From: Paracentrotus lividus
Lineage: Eukaryota > Echinodermata > Echinoidea > Camarodonta > Echinidae
Assembly (NCBI GenBank): GCA_940671915.1
Contig: CALNVZ010003432.1
Span: forward strand, 8,827,866 to 8,891,865
Direction of reading: 5' to 3'
Length of the DNA stretch: 64,000 nucleotides
Below are positions 12,855-25,514 of this stretch, piece after piece (positions within the stretch are counted from its first letter, which is position 1; each line of letters starts with the position of its first letter). The position numbers were made by a program, and so were the translations under genes. The notes below the pieces were generated by a model. That model worked only from the letters and a program-made list of their open reading frames with translations, ran no database searches and was not told where the DNA came from.

Positions 12855-13060
12855 AAAACATAAATATAAGACTTGTCCAATTTGTATTTTCAATTAAATT
12901 ACATTCTTATAACCTTTTCATACAGAATTCAATTTACTCTTTAAATAACTGTATATGTTTTGGATTTGCTCCAATTTACATTTTCAATTAACTTGTATTT
13001 TTAAGACCTTGTAGTCTAGAATTCCATTTATTAAAGCTAGACACAATTAAGTTGATGTCA
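12855..13060. repeat. Two-copy direct repeat, period about 105 bp
   Basis: tccaatttgtattttcaattaa near 12876 recurs as tccaatttacattttcaattaa near 12970; both are followed by ttcttataac or tttttaagacc and agaattc-attta. Confidence 0.5.
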
Positions 13061-14008
13061 TGTATTCATTTTTTGACAAATTGCCCACATAGGATTCATA
13101 TTTAATTAATAATGCAACAGCATAATTGATTCCTTCTAAATCTGAAAATGAATTTGAGCCAGGAATTGTCACAGGTTACCCTTATCACAGAAACTTTGTG
13201 GGCTCTGGTTTTATACATCATTGGGCCTTTTAAAAGTCACACTTGGACAAAAGTCACATTCACTGCTGAAGGATATGTGGGACTACACAAAATTGTTCAG
13301 CCCCCAAATTATAATTTTTTTAAATAGCCGGGGTTTGGGTCCAATGAATGTGAGGGGATTTGAAGATCAATCTTTTGCTGTGAAACTTGATTGTATAAAA
13401 TTCCTCCTAAACAACAAATAAAGAGAGCTCACAATTCTTTTTCAACTTCCCCACGTCATCATCTCCCTTTAATGCAGTCCAACCTTTGAAGGGATCTTCA
13501 TCTATCTTCCAAAGTGCATTAAGCCTAATGTGATTTCCAAGATGCCAGGAATGAAATATCATCATCATCATCATCCTCATCCCAGCTTCTCAATGAGGAA
13601 TATATGAATTTCTTATCTCGAGGAGAAGAGCACATAATGAAAATCTTCTCAAATTTGATTTTCCCAACGACATTCTCTTTACATTTTTTCATTTTTTGAT
13701 TCTCACAAATAATGTTGCATTGATACTAGTAGCAGAGAAGTGAATGATGCATTTTCTCAGTGATTCATATTTCCCTTAATTAATTGCTTGAGTTTATTTC
13801 ATTTTATTATTTTATTAATTTACCATCAGCAATATTTAGGTATTGAAAAAAAAAAAATCTAGTTCTCTAAATACAAATATTCTCTTTATTAAAACATACC
13901 TAATTTTTAGACACTAGGTCCCATATTCTGCTATGAAGACTGAGTTTGATTCTTTTCGTTAAAGGAGATAAATGATTATGCCTCTATTTCTAGCCGTTTC
14001 TAGCTGTA

Positions 14009-14456
14009 CCAAGTGAGTCAGAAAAAACTAGACACCTAGAAAAATATCAATAAAAAGATAACCAATTAATGATTCCCCAAATTATTATACAAATTCTGAA
14101 AGGGTAACTCTTCCCGCATCTTTTGGTACCATTTTTGTGGGGTATGTATTTACGCTTGGATGAACATGACACATTGTTTACAAAAATGTCAATTTTTGAA
14201 TTTTGCAAGAGTGGGGATAAGATTGAAACAAGTCAAAATTCAAAATTGAAACAATTTGCACAATTTTAAATTTACACCAGCAATTTTCGCCAGCAATGCG
14301 CTGTGTTCTTCTAAGCGTAAAGATATCACACACAAAATTGGTATCAATGCAGGAAGAGTTGCTCCTTCCGAATATGTATAATAATTTAGGGTTTAAAAAT
14401 TGGTTTTCTTTTTATTAACATTTTTCTAGGTGTCTATTTTTTTCTGACTCACTCGG
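14009..14456. mobile_element. Mariner-like MITE with CCRAGTGAGTCAGAAAAA termini
   Basis: The ends ccaagtgagtcagaaaaaac and ttttctgactcactcgg form inverted repeats that extend about 80 bp (gacacctagaaaaat, ataaaaaga). TA flanks both sides (14007-14008 and 14457-14458). It carries no transposase. The core is shared with 6913-7167. Confidence 0.85.
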
Positions 14457-14929
14457 TATATTGTCCAGAAGAGACGAAAAAATAAATTAATAACGATAAT
14501 AATAATTTTAAAAATACACATGAGGTGGGAGCAATGGATAATTTTCAGCTTTAGTAATGATAACAAACATTTTTGGTGTCACATTGAGCAATTTTCACTT
14601 TTAAAACATAGCAACTATGTATGTAAAAGATCCCTCACTATTACACATGAAAAAAAAGTTATTTTTACACTGGTTGAAATGAAGACGTGTTCACTGTTGT
14701 TAGTGTTGCCATGGGTGCATTTAATTGGAGCTAGTCCATTTCTCAAGGGAATGCTGTCAAATTGATCTTATATCAACTGCTACGCCTCGTTTCAGTTACA
14801 GCTCGTTCATTAGCGTTTGGGATTAATTCGTTAATTCAAGACTGTAGGACGTGTACGACCAACAAAGAAATCGTATGCTATTCGTTAATCCTCTGGGAGT
14901 GGCCAGCAAGGCGCTGAAATAATTGCCCT

Positions 14930-14954
14930 GCGTGTGTGTGTGTGTGTGTGTGTG
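14930..14954. repeat. TG microsatellite
   Basis: About twelve TG units in a row. Confidence 0.9.
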
Positions 14955-15112
14955 ATCGATCATCTGTCGAAAATTGGACACAATGGTACAATTGATGAGA
15001 AAGCCAAATTACCGTAATTCAGAAACATTTAATGATATTTCTTCATTTATTTCATATATGCTAATAGGTTCATAGTTGGTAGTTGTTTAATTCATATCAT
15101 TTTTTTTTTTGG

Positions 15113-15126
15113 NNNNNNNNNNNNNN
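15113..15126. other. Assembly gap (14 N)
   Basis: The gap follows a T run, so a homopolymer or polymorphic repeat probably broke the assembly; true length unknown. Confidence 0.95.
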
Positions 15127-15613
15127 CAATTAGCCTGATATTTTAATATGTTATTATTATTATAATTTTCAGTTTCATTAAATATATTATAAAAATTTTT
15201 TGCCTCAGATGAACCTGATATATTTTTCAGATTCTATTAGAACTCTGGTTTATTTCTCTCTATGAAATCTAAATAAAAAATATACAAAATACACAATATA
15301 TTTCTAATTTTCACTTGAGATATTCTTCATTCTTGCTGTGGAGGGCTGCCAGGTGTATTGTATGCACATACATTTAGATACGTCCTTCACTCTAGTACCT
15401 TATCTCTCTCGCTATTTACATGTGTAGCTCTATGTACACAATATTTATTCACAGATTCATGCCAATCGACACAATTGCAAATATTTACATAAAACACCAA
15501 TAGAACAGGTACAATAACCACACTGATTTTATTTTGAAATGTAGTTATTCATGCATTTATAGTTATTTGTTGTTATTTTTTTAATATCAAATGTCATTTG
15601 CCCTTTGTGAGGG

Positions 15614-16690
15614 TTATTATGCCTCCGCCACCGAAGGTGGTGCCGGAGGCATTATGTTTTCGGGTTGTCCGTCCGTCCGTACGTCCGTCCCGTTTTCGTT
15701 CTCGCGATAACTTAAGAACCGTTTGACGGATCACTTTCAAACTTGGATCATGTATGCATATGGTAGGGACAATGATCTGATTAGACTTTGGGGTCATTAG
15801 GTCAAAGGTCAAAGGTCACAGAGGTCATTGTATGCATGAAAATGGCTTGTTCTCGCCATAACTTAAAAACCGTTTGACGGGTCAACTTCAAACTTGGGTA
15901 ATGTGTGCCTATGGGAGGGGCAATGAACTGATTAGATTTTAGGGTCATGAGGTCAAAGGTCAAAGGTCACAGAAGTCATTGTATACATGAAAATGGTTCG
16001 TTCTCGCAATAACTTAAGAACTGTGTGACGGATCAATTTCAGACTTGGGTCATATGTGCATATGGGACGGACAATAAACTGATTAGAATTTAGAGTCATG
16101 AGGTCAAAGTTCAAAGGCCACAGAGGACATTGTGTACGTGAAAATGGCTTGTTCTTGCGATAACTTAAGAACAGTTTGATGGATGAACATCAAACTTGGG
16201 TCATGTGTGCATATGGTAGGGACAAATGAATTTATTATATTTTGAGGTCATGAAGTCAAAGGTCAAGGGTCACAGACGTCATTGTATACATGAAAATGGC
16301 ACGTTCTTGCTGTAACTTCTGAACCGTTTTATGGATCAACTTCAAACTTGGGTCATGTGGGAGGAAAGATGAACTGATTAGATTTTTGAGGTCAGGACAT
16401 CAAAGGTCACTGTTTATTTATGTAAATGACTCGTTTGTGCAATTTCTGAAGGACCTTTGACAGATCAACTTAAACATGTTTATCCTTTTTATTACATCAG
16501 TAGCCATCCTTCCTGAGTTGGAAATAATTCTGATGATACAACTTTAATAGATTTGGGGTCAATATCTCAAAGATGTCATGGTATAAATGGATGTAAAATA
16601 CTCAACATGCGCATGCCTTTTTTTTCCGATGTGGCAATACGGAGGCATGCCTTCCGACCGTGCGCGGTCGAAGATTCATCTAGTTTTTAT
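15614..16690. repeat. Six-copy 151-bp tandem repeat headed by a hairpin
   Basis: The marker ttctcgcgataactt (or a variant) starts at 15699, 15850, 16001, 16152, 16304 and 16434, so the period is 151, 151, 151, 152 and 130. Each unit continues with gaaccgtttgacggatca, cttcaaacttgggtcat and aggtcaaaggtcaaaggtca. A perfect-looking hairpin, gcctccgccacc-gaa-ggtgg..cggaggc, heads the block at 15621-15650, and a partner (ggaggcatgcc) lies near 16640. Copies decay from left to right. This resembles dispersed non-coding repeats of marine invertebrates. Confidence 0.8.
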
Positions 16691-17020
16691 TTTGAATTGG
16701 GAATTGATTACCATACATTACATTGTTATAGAGAAGAAAGTTTATAATGTAAATTTACATCCTCCTCATAGGCTCTTCAATATTTCAGCATTTGTCCACA
16801 ACATTTGAGATCTTGTCGCAAGCTCTTCCTTGTAAATTATATCGAGAAGCTCCTTGAAAATACATTTTCTTGTAATAGAAGTGTGTATTATACAAATGTC
16901 ATTACAATTGATTTTCTTACATGGGTTTATAGACGTTTACCCGATTCCATGAAATATTCTCCTGCTACGGTTGCTCTGCCTTTTATCCTGAATACTAACT
17001 TATAACTAACAAGTATAGAC

Positions 17021-17183
17021 CAGGGCCCCGTAACACAAAGGTTTGCAATCAATTGCTAAATGGCAACAGCCAATCACGATCTTTGTTACATGTGCATTTC
17101 GTTCAATAGACAGACCAGCAGCCAATCAGAATAACTCTTTCGAATTTGCAATTGATCGCAAACCTTAGTGTTACGGGGCCCTG
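17021..17183. mobile_element. 163-bp palindromic MITE, CAGGGCCCCGTAACAC termini
   Basis: The left end cagggccccgtaacacaaag pairs with the right end tagtgttacggggccctg, and the match extends to ggtttgc-atcaattgc. A CAGGG terminus suits the hAT superfamily. I could not see a clean 8-bp target duplication. Confidence 0.7.
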
Positions 17184-17359
17184 GACTTACACGTAACACA
17201 ATTTTATAACTCTCAATCTCACATAAAACCATATTGCAACCCTAACCATAAATATTCATGTTATATGAAATAAATCCAAGAAAAATTGTCACCGGAGTAA
17301 ATGTTGTGTCAGTCTCCCAAGTCTTTCACATGCTATAATCGTTAGAAGTTGCGGTTGCC

Positions 17360-17930
17360 CAACCTTTTCCATCTTCTCCAATACCACTGATTAGCATTAA
17401 TGAAGACTTCAGTAAGTCTTTTAGGGAGTATTGATAGATGCTATTGCCTAATCCTGGCATTGGTTGTATTTTATCTATTAGTTAATCACCTCAACCACCT
17501 AAAAACCTTTCGTGCCTCTTTTTCTTTCCATATACCTTCTTGATGTAGAAACCTTGATCACATTTCCAAAGTTTATACTGTGGTTCGACAGCCCTCAACC
17601 TTCTAACCTTATCCAACACCACAATGAAGATTTCATCATGTCTTCGAGGGAGTATTGATAGATGCTTAATGTTTACATTGGTTGCATTTCATCTATTGGT
17701 TGATCACCTCAACCACATGCAAACCTCACCTATCTTTTTTTCCTTCCACCTTCTTGACATAGATACAACTGTACATCCATCTTACACTGAACCCTCACAC
17801 CTTATTCCATACAATAGCTTTGTGTAATTAATCAAGACTTTTTCAATTGTAGAGGGACTACCAATGGATGCTTAATCAGAGCATCAGTTACATCCCTAAA
17901 CAGATAGAGAAATCACCTTAAAGAGAATGT
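17360..17930. repeat. Three-copy tandem repeat of about 230 bp before exon C
   Basis: The motifs agggagtattgatagatgct, cattggttg-attt-atctatt and tcacctcaaccac recur in order near 17432 and 17650, and a weaker third copy (gagggactaccaatggatgct) near 17850. The array ends about 240 bp before exon C. Confidence 0.6.
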
Positions 17931-18173
17931 GACATTCATTATACAAACAATTATATTCCAAAAGTTGATTAATTTACAACTTTAAGGAGACCACCTGTAT
18001 AGAGTCAGCTAATGTCAGTTAGCATATAATATGGAATTAAGTAGCAATTCAACGGGTACATAATGTACATGAATTTGCTGATGACAAGTTATCCGGTCAT
18101 ATTCCCTGTAGTCACCCCTCAACCTCCTAAAAAAACTTTCTCATATTGTTTGTTCCTTTCTTCATCTTGACAG

Positions 18174-18293
18174 GAAATCGTGGACATGGTGAGCAAGCTG
18201 GGAGATAAAGGAAGCAACATCCGAGTTCTTCCCAAGGAGCGATCCTTTGTTGCATCCTGGGGATCTTTCGATATCGTCCGAGCCGAACTTGAG
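18174..18293 (+). CDS. Exon C of GT14 glycosyltransferase (ASWG motif)
   Basis: This 120-bp, 40-codon, phase 0-0 exon has acceptor catcttgacag and donor gtaagg. The translation begins EIVDMVSKLGDKGSNIRVLP, continues KERSFVASWGSF and ends DIVRAELE. In GT14 enzymes this stretch gives the N(V/I)RV strand followed by xWGg and the helix after it. Joined to exon D it runs ..VRAELE-GFEELCRMGAWDF.. with family-typical helix length and no gap, so no exon appears to be missing between them. A decayed partial copy lies 123 bp downstream. The exon's CpG-containing, balanced codons stand out from the AT-rich flanks. Confidence 0.88.
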
Positions 18294-18416
18294 GTAAGGC
18301 ATGCCACTCTAAGTTCATTTGAATGAAAATAGAAACATGAGAAACTGTGGTCAGAGGGTATTTGATGAAAATGTGATAAAAGATGAGAGAGTTATGAAGT
18401 TTAAAGTGTGTATTTG

Positions 18417-18495
18417 GACATCCAGGTGCTTCTGAAGGAGCAGTTCTTTGTTGCGCCCTGGGAATTTATTGATATCTTGCGAGACTGAGCTTGAG
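18417..18495 (+). pseudogene. Frameshifted partial duplicate of exon C
   Basis: The bases align with the last 78 bp of exon C (18216-18293). The translated copy reads DIQVLLKEQFFVAPWEF and then IDILRD before a stop, against NIRVLPKERSFVASWGSF and DIVRAELE in the real exon. One inserted base near 18485 shifts the frame into TGA. The donor has become gtatta and there is no acceptor in front, so it cannot splice as an exon. Downstream bases also match: the exon C flank at about 18300-18390 (tttgaatgaaaatag, aaatgtgataaa) resembles about 18565-18625. This points to a direct tandem duplication of roughly 200 bp that started inside exon C. Confidence 0.8.
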
Positions 18496-21400
18496 GTATT
18501 ATCAGACATGTCACTTTTTCCACTCAGAATAGGCTCAAAGGGGAAATCTGTTTTTATATTATTCCTTTGACTGAAAGTGGAAAAATGAGTGGAGAAAAGT
18601 TCGATTAAAATGGGATAAACAATGTTTAGAAAAGCATAGAAGCCCCACCCCCCCCCCCCAAGAAACTTCCAGATACACCAACCATGTATAAGGGTTAATA
18701 TAAAGCTTGGCCTTTGATGTACACACTATTGATTTACCAGATGCTAGAGAAGCAGTCAAGTACATCAGGGTTGAAAATTCACCATCATTGCTTTAATTTT
18801 AAAGCAACATTTCTGAAGGTCCACACGGTGTCATTCAAATTCATAAATCCATATTTGTGATATTCTGGAAAAATAGATACCATTATAAGAAACTTCCAAT
18901 GAAAAGGAAATTTGCCCACTTTTATCACGCTCAAGAATATTTGTGACATTGTATTTTCCTGAAATGATATTCACTTTGTACAATGTTTGCATACTGGTTG
19001 AAGTTTATTACATTTGTAGATGTTATCAAACTGTCTGAATGTCAAAATATTGCTTCTGAACTAATATTTATGAAAATTATCATCGCTTGCTATTTATTTT
19101 ATTTGCACCTCAATGCACTTGACGATCTTCTCAAGGCGTTATAATTTCAAATTTACTTTGAATCGTGTCTCGTAGACTCATTTGAATTCAAAAGTTTATG
19201 TGCGGTTTCAACTCTCTTTTCTGGACTATTCTTGTGTATTTGTTTTAATGGAAGTGTTGATGGTTTGTTGGAGTGGATGATTGGCTAGAAAATGGGGAAA
19301 TGCTTTTACCATAATGCAAAGTGAAGTACTATGTGTTCACCCGCTCTATTGAATTGTCAGGCCTTTTAAGTTTACGAGCCCCTAGTGGCATAATATGAAG
19401 TCTGTTTTTGTGTCACTAACTTTCACTTGTTTCCAAACAAATTTCCTCAGAAGATGAAAAGAAATTCCAGTTATTTTCACATTGTATTGTAATACAGAGA
19501 ACATTTAAGCAATATTGAAGGATACATATAACAAAGAAAGAGACACAAATATGGTATCCAATGTGATTTTTATTTTTTTTATTTTTTTGCTATGCGATAC
19601 AATTGAGAATGTGGCTTTCAGAATATTTCTTTAAAAAATGTACAGTTTAATACAAGAACTAGAGTCTTTATACTGTATTCCTTCAGTGTTGTGCAGGGTG
19701 CAATAGTGTCAGGGATGGTATTTTTATCAGCTTTGTCATGAATCCCATCTCCTACAGTTACAAACAGTTTATGCATGTGTGCAAGTCAGATGTACAATAT
19801 AAAAAGCAGGTTCATGCTTTATCGATGAGCTTTATTAGATTTAGGGGTCAAAAGATGAAATGTCAGATCATCAGATGCCATAAACATTTGGGAGGAAAAT
19901 CTTGTGACCAAGAAAAGCTAAATTTGAGAGAGATTGAGTTTGTGAAATGTAGGATCTCCAGTTTGGTTTATTCATCTGAATTTAAATTATGAACTTTGTA
20001 TCTCTATGTTTATGGTATGTTTAAAGACACAAATCAGCTAATGTCGGATTTAAAATCACTACCAGTCATCAACCCACAAAGTGGCTCATGACAACTTTGC
20101 CTTCATGGGCTATATTTGTGTACCAAGCTATTGGACATGCTTCATAGAAAATGAACATGACTTAAAATGAATTCAATTTGATTCAAACCCTTTTGAGTCC
20201 TTAAAACTCTGGGAAATAATCATCAATGGACCAATCATATAGGAGCTTAATATGATTCGGTTTGATAATTATTTCCCTAGCTTTATTGTAGTAACATCGA
20301 ATATAATTGTCAACATTGTCAAGTGGAGAAATTTTTCGCTTCGTGCCATTATACTCAATTCATACCCTTTAAAAGAATAAATATTATGCTGTGCATTTGC
20401 TCTCAGAAATGCTTGTACAATGCAGTTCCACCACGATCTCATTATTATTTGAAATAGAAGCACATGCTAGTGATTGATGTGACATTGTATGTTCAGCGTT
20501 AGAAGGGCATAAGCTCTGTGTTAAACAAATGAATTAACGTCCTTCTGCTTTTCAGTATTTGATGTATGTCTGTGTGTTGTATTCCTTTGGGGATATACTC
20601 ATTTCAAGCTGGATGTATTTCTGGAACATTTGCTATTGCCCAGGAAATTTGGTCTACATTATACATTAGTTTCTAATAGGTGTTTGTCGTCAGTGCAGCC
20701 CTTGCACTGTAACAATAGAGCCCTATAAATTTAGCTTACAAGTCGTAAATTGTAAAAAGAGAAAAATGTGTAGTCCTGGTGCTGAATATTGAACAGTGAA
20801 ATATTCACAAATAAAAATATTTCTGGCAATTTATTATACAAAGTACTTATCCCAGTAGAAGTGCTGAATGCCCCCAAAAGGTACAAAATGAGTTTTATTG
20901 GTGAGGTAGCTATTTTAGGGTAAAAATATCCTTTGAACAGTGATATTGTATATTATGACCTACATGTATTCATATGTTTATATGAATGTGGCTCTTTATT
21001 GATCTACAGAGCCGTTTTAAGAGAGTAGTGAGCAAATTGCCGTAGCCCACATCTTATTTCTTTCCCAGATGCCAGCGGCACCCAAATTTTTGGTGTTTAT
21101 CCCTAAAATATTGAATTTTAAAAAGGGGCCCTCTGCAAAAATCTCAATAATAACATGTAGGCATAAACGTATGAACTGGAGCCCTATAAGAAGCCATTAG
21201 CGAGGATAAGATTGTACTCTTTCAAAAAGTAATGATGAAAAGGCTGTCTTTGGGCTAAAATATGTCTTTTTAATCCTCAAAGAAAAACACTGCTGACATG
21301 TTGTTATTCCAAGATTGAGTGGTGTGCTATTAATATCTTGGCCTTTGGGCCAATACTATAGAAATCAAAATAATTCCAACAGCAATCCTCCAAAATATCT

Positions 21401-24233
21401 TATGAAAATATCAATTTCATGGGTTCCAACATGCACAATAGTGGTACATGTATGCACTTCAAGAGCTTGCTAAAAAAAAAAAAAAAAACATTCATGGATA
21501 TTGGGGGAGGGGGTTGGGATATCATAATGATATGTGATTTGTATTTATTTAGACAATGATGATGACTGAAATGAATATATCAGAGTGCCAAGGTTTTTCT
21601 TATGTTTGTGGAAATTAATTTTTAATGTCTGTTTTTAATTGGAACTAAGCTAGAAAAATATTATGAATATTCCAAATGACATTAGTAATATTGAAATTGT
21701 TCAGGGTGCTGGTGAAAAATGTGGGGAGGGGATGAAGGGGTGGTGATGAGGTGAAAGGGGGGGGGGGGGTTGAGACTTGGAATAACATCCTTAACCTCCC
21801 ATACAGCTAGCTACTAAAATGGGATTAGGATAAGTTCAGTAAGATGTTTTCCCAGCTACATCCTAGTTTATGGCCGAAAATTTACAAATAGATTGTCTGC
21901 AAAGATGTGCACACAATGTTGGCATGATCTCAGTGTGGCAAGATTTCTCCTGTCTCAACAACCAGCTTCTTCTTACACAAAAAGTTTATTCTGAAATCCT
22001 ATAACGAAACGTATAGGCCTAACGAATCATGGCTTAATAGGATATTCATACATGTGCACACAAAAATTTGACATGTGGCTGGCAGAAAGAATTTTTTTTC
22101 CATATTTGTAGATGAAAACTGCTGGAACTCTAACACTCTTCTGCAAGTGGCACAACAATTTATCCTAAAACTTGATCAAGATTTTTTTTTCTGTATGAAC
22201 AAACTGACATTGCAGGACTCATGTCTTACAGACAATTTTCATGTGTATGAGTTCCTTGACCTTATGTAGGGTTGGCAGCATGCTGTTAAGTGTCCTTGTT
22301 GACTCATGGCAGAAATTAAAGCCAATATTTAGGTTAAACAAATATGAACAGAATTTTGTATAGACAAGGTAAAGATAATCATTTGTAACATTTGATATGA
22401 TTCAAAACAATCCCCCCCCCGTTAGATTGCTGTCCCCATGGACCAGTGTAACCTCCCCCCCCCCCCCCCCCATTTTGTCTTGAAAATAATTATTGAAGAG
22501 AACAAATAAAATGGAACATAATGGATTCATACCTTTAATTCACTGGAAAGTACTCTCAATTTCTATTAAAAAAGGGGAAGGGTAGTTTACAGGCACATAC
22601 CCATGGTTTTTGCATAGTGCATAATATATAGGGTTTGAATGTACATGTACAAGATTAGATTCACTTTTAATATTGTGACTAGTCTCTTCTATAGCCATGG
22701 AATACAATGTCAAATTAGAGTCGGTGCTTGCAGACTGGGGGGGGGGGGTGGAGGATTGCAACTTTATTGCCCTTATTGGCCCCAAGTTGATCTTACATGA
22801 AAAAGTTACATGTTCATTACCATTATGGTTTCAATTTTATTAGAGATTCACAGATGCTGATCCAAAGTGTCATATTCAACTTTTTATGACCTGTGGAAAG
22901 TGCCATGTTATGATGCATCAAAAGTGAAACTCTTTAAGAAATAATAGGAGCCATTCATATTTATGTGATTTACTAATGATATTGGATCATAAAAGTATTC
23001 AGGCTTTTTAAAAGCTTTTTTCCTGAGTATAAAAAGCATTACTACATGTAATACTACATACAGTATATTATCAATGTTCAAGGTTTTCTTTAGTCTACAA
23101 ACAATGTACCATTATAATGTAACAAGCTTTGCAGCCAAACTTTTGAATGACCGTAAGTTTATGAAACTGCGTAACTCAGTTGATAGAATATTACACCATT
23201 ATAACTCATTATAATTGAATAGTTCTTTTGCAAGAGAATGTTAAAAGATGTACTACTAAACCTCTTGAGTGACAGTGTTGGAGTTGTATTTTTTAAATGT
23301 AGGTAGGCCTACATGTAAATGTATATGTCTCCCCATTGTGTTGTACATGTATCTGAACATTTGTGGGATAAAGTTCAAGATACACACTTGGCTTGCTTCC
23401 CTTACATTTTAAAAATCTTGAATACCCGGTACTTAGTCTTGTTATTACTAGTATTCCGTGCCTAGCTTGAAGTATTGCCAAGTGACAGGAAGTCTTCTGC
23501 AATGACTTGAAGTAATTCTATTGACTCATAGCTTTTGACTCCTATCCCTATGTAGCCTTCACTCAAGAACTTGTGCAAGGTCCTTGTTTGCAGTATATTA
23601 ATAAGACACCCATTTAAGTTTGAACCTGAAAGAAATCTGAATCAATAAGCTCTTAATTTGCTGCTTTTGCCATGCCTAAGATGGCAACATCAGTTCTGGG
23701 TGTCATGTAATAAAACCTGCTATTATAGGAACAGTTCCATAAATGGTAACTTTCATGAAATACTGGATTTTTATTGGCCGTTACCAGACGCCGATCCAGG
23801 GGGGGGGGGGGGGCTGAAGGTGCTGGCGCACCCCGTAACATTGTGAAATCAGCATACCTTTTGTACATACCTTTTTTACGCACCCCGTTAAAATGTTAAT
23901 AACCTTCTTTTTTTTTGCTTGTAAATTGTTCGGGACCGAACGATGACCTGACCTACCCCTATATGAAGTATGTTTGAAATATTATAATGGCCGTAGGCCA
24001 AAAAAATTTCAACACCTACCTGCCAGAATCCCTTGGAAAAAAAAATTAGGTACCTTTTCGCACCCTGTTAAAGTCCGTCTCTCGACCCACGCCTGGTTAC
24101 TATGGTAGTTACCATGGTAGTAACCATGTGGGGTAGAAATTTGAAAATGAGGGGGCAGGGACTGGAATTTTCTTGGAATATTGCTATATTTTCATGCAGC
24201 CCTATGCGTGCCCTCTCATGCCCCGTATCAGAG

Positions 24234-24424
24234 CAGGGTGGTGTTTTACCAAGTTGTTCGTAACATTACTAATGATTTTATAAATGACTGGAACATGTTC
24301 GTGGGTGCAATAGTTATCACGTTCTCAATCATTTAGCACAAGAACTAATCACCAGTCTTTCGTAAAGTTGTTCTTAACTTATGAACAACGTGGTGAAACC
24401 ATGGAGTGGTGAAACACCACCCTG
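24234..24424. mobile_element. 191-bp palindromic MITE, CAGGGTGGTGTTT termini
   Basis: cagggtggtgttttacca at the left pairs with tggtgaaacaccaccctg at the right; gttgttcgtaa / ttatgaacaac is also paired inside. The CAGGG ends suggest hAT; target duplication not recognised. Confidence 0.7.
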
Positions 24425-25374
24425 GATCCAGGAACACAAGGCACAAAATAATACACGGGTGAGTTCTTTACTCTGCATCCCATTTTATGATCGAGCGCAA
24501 TTTCATGGAGAGGGTAAAGATAAACCCTCTCACTTCGGGGTCAGAGATTACTCAAAATAGAATTTAGAAACCATTGGAAATATGTATAGAAAAGAAAGTG
24601 GCTTGTACCTAACAAGTCGATTTTGTCTTGAAATGCAAAGTTTTCTTGGAGGCAAGCTCATGTCAGTTTTGAATATCTTGATGATCACATGACATGATGC
24701 CTGTTTGTGTGTGTTCCTGTGACCTTTCTGAAAGTCTATCTCTTGGGACATTCACCGAGTCTGAATCATCGTAATTATGAGCCACAGACAGACTATGATA
24801 TTTTCCTGTCATCAACAAATCTATTACTTCCCGAAATGCAAATCTTTACTTACTTGTTCATGTACTACATGGTAATTTTATGTTCAGGTCATGATGAATT
24901 TAAACTAAATTTGTACAAAAAAAAGTAAAGTAATGAATGTTGCTAAATAGTTTTGATGAAAAGTGCAATTATTGACAAGTAATCAAAATATTAATTGTGC
25001 TTTAAACGTTCAGCATTGTTTTGGCCATTTTATTATGTATTCTTTTTGTTTATTTATCTATTTATTGTTTGTATTTTCTGTATTTTTTGGGGTTTGATTT
25101 TTTTTATTTCTTAATTTATCAGGACCAAACACCATTTGAATACAAGTATTTGTTATTTTTGGTATTTTCTGTGCATCAATACTTGTGTGTATTTTCTACC
25201 GTATCCTACCATAGGTTATAAATTACAGAATTGTTCTTACAGCCTGCTCTTACCCAAGGGCAGTCCACTGACATAATTATACCGGTAATTAGGCGTCACT
25301 GAATTCATGCATATTTGCTATGTCGTTAACTGATTAATTATCATTGGTGTGTGACATCGTAAACCAGTGAAACG

Positions 25375-25378
<4 letters not shown>

Positions 25379-25412
<34 letters not shown>
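25379..25412. repeat. Poly-A tract
   Basis: About 33 A in a row without a recognised retroelement body immediately upstream. Confidence 0.9.
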
Positions 25413-25413
<1 letters not shown>

Positions 25414-25514
25414 CAGTATGAGCAATCATCTGTGCTTGTAAGAGTGAAAGTGATAACACAGTTGGTATAACAAGGTGCTGCTTGAACATCATACAAAAAT
25501 TGTCAAATAGACCC

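Larger units (their letters stand above)
11389..18173 (+). other. Intron 2 of the GT14 gene (6.8 kb)
   Basis: It is bounded by gtaagt and cttgacag. It contains a palindrome at 11933-12092, a MITE at 14009-14456, a 14-N gap, a 151-bp tandem array and a three-copy array next to exon C. In 11400-11930, 12095-12850, 13060-14008 and 14460-15610 nothing beyond AT-rich sequence, a CAT microsatellite (13558-13580) and a TG microsatellite was recognised. Confidence 0.75.

Noticed and set aside
18424-18484. Pseudo-exon as a mutually exclusive alternative exon
   Set aside because: Lacks an acceptor, has a frameshift and a mutated donor, so it cannot replace exon C.
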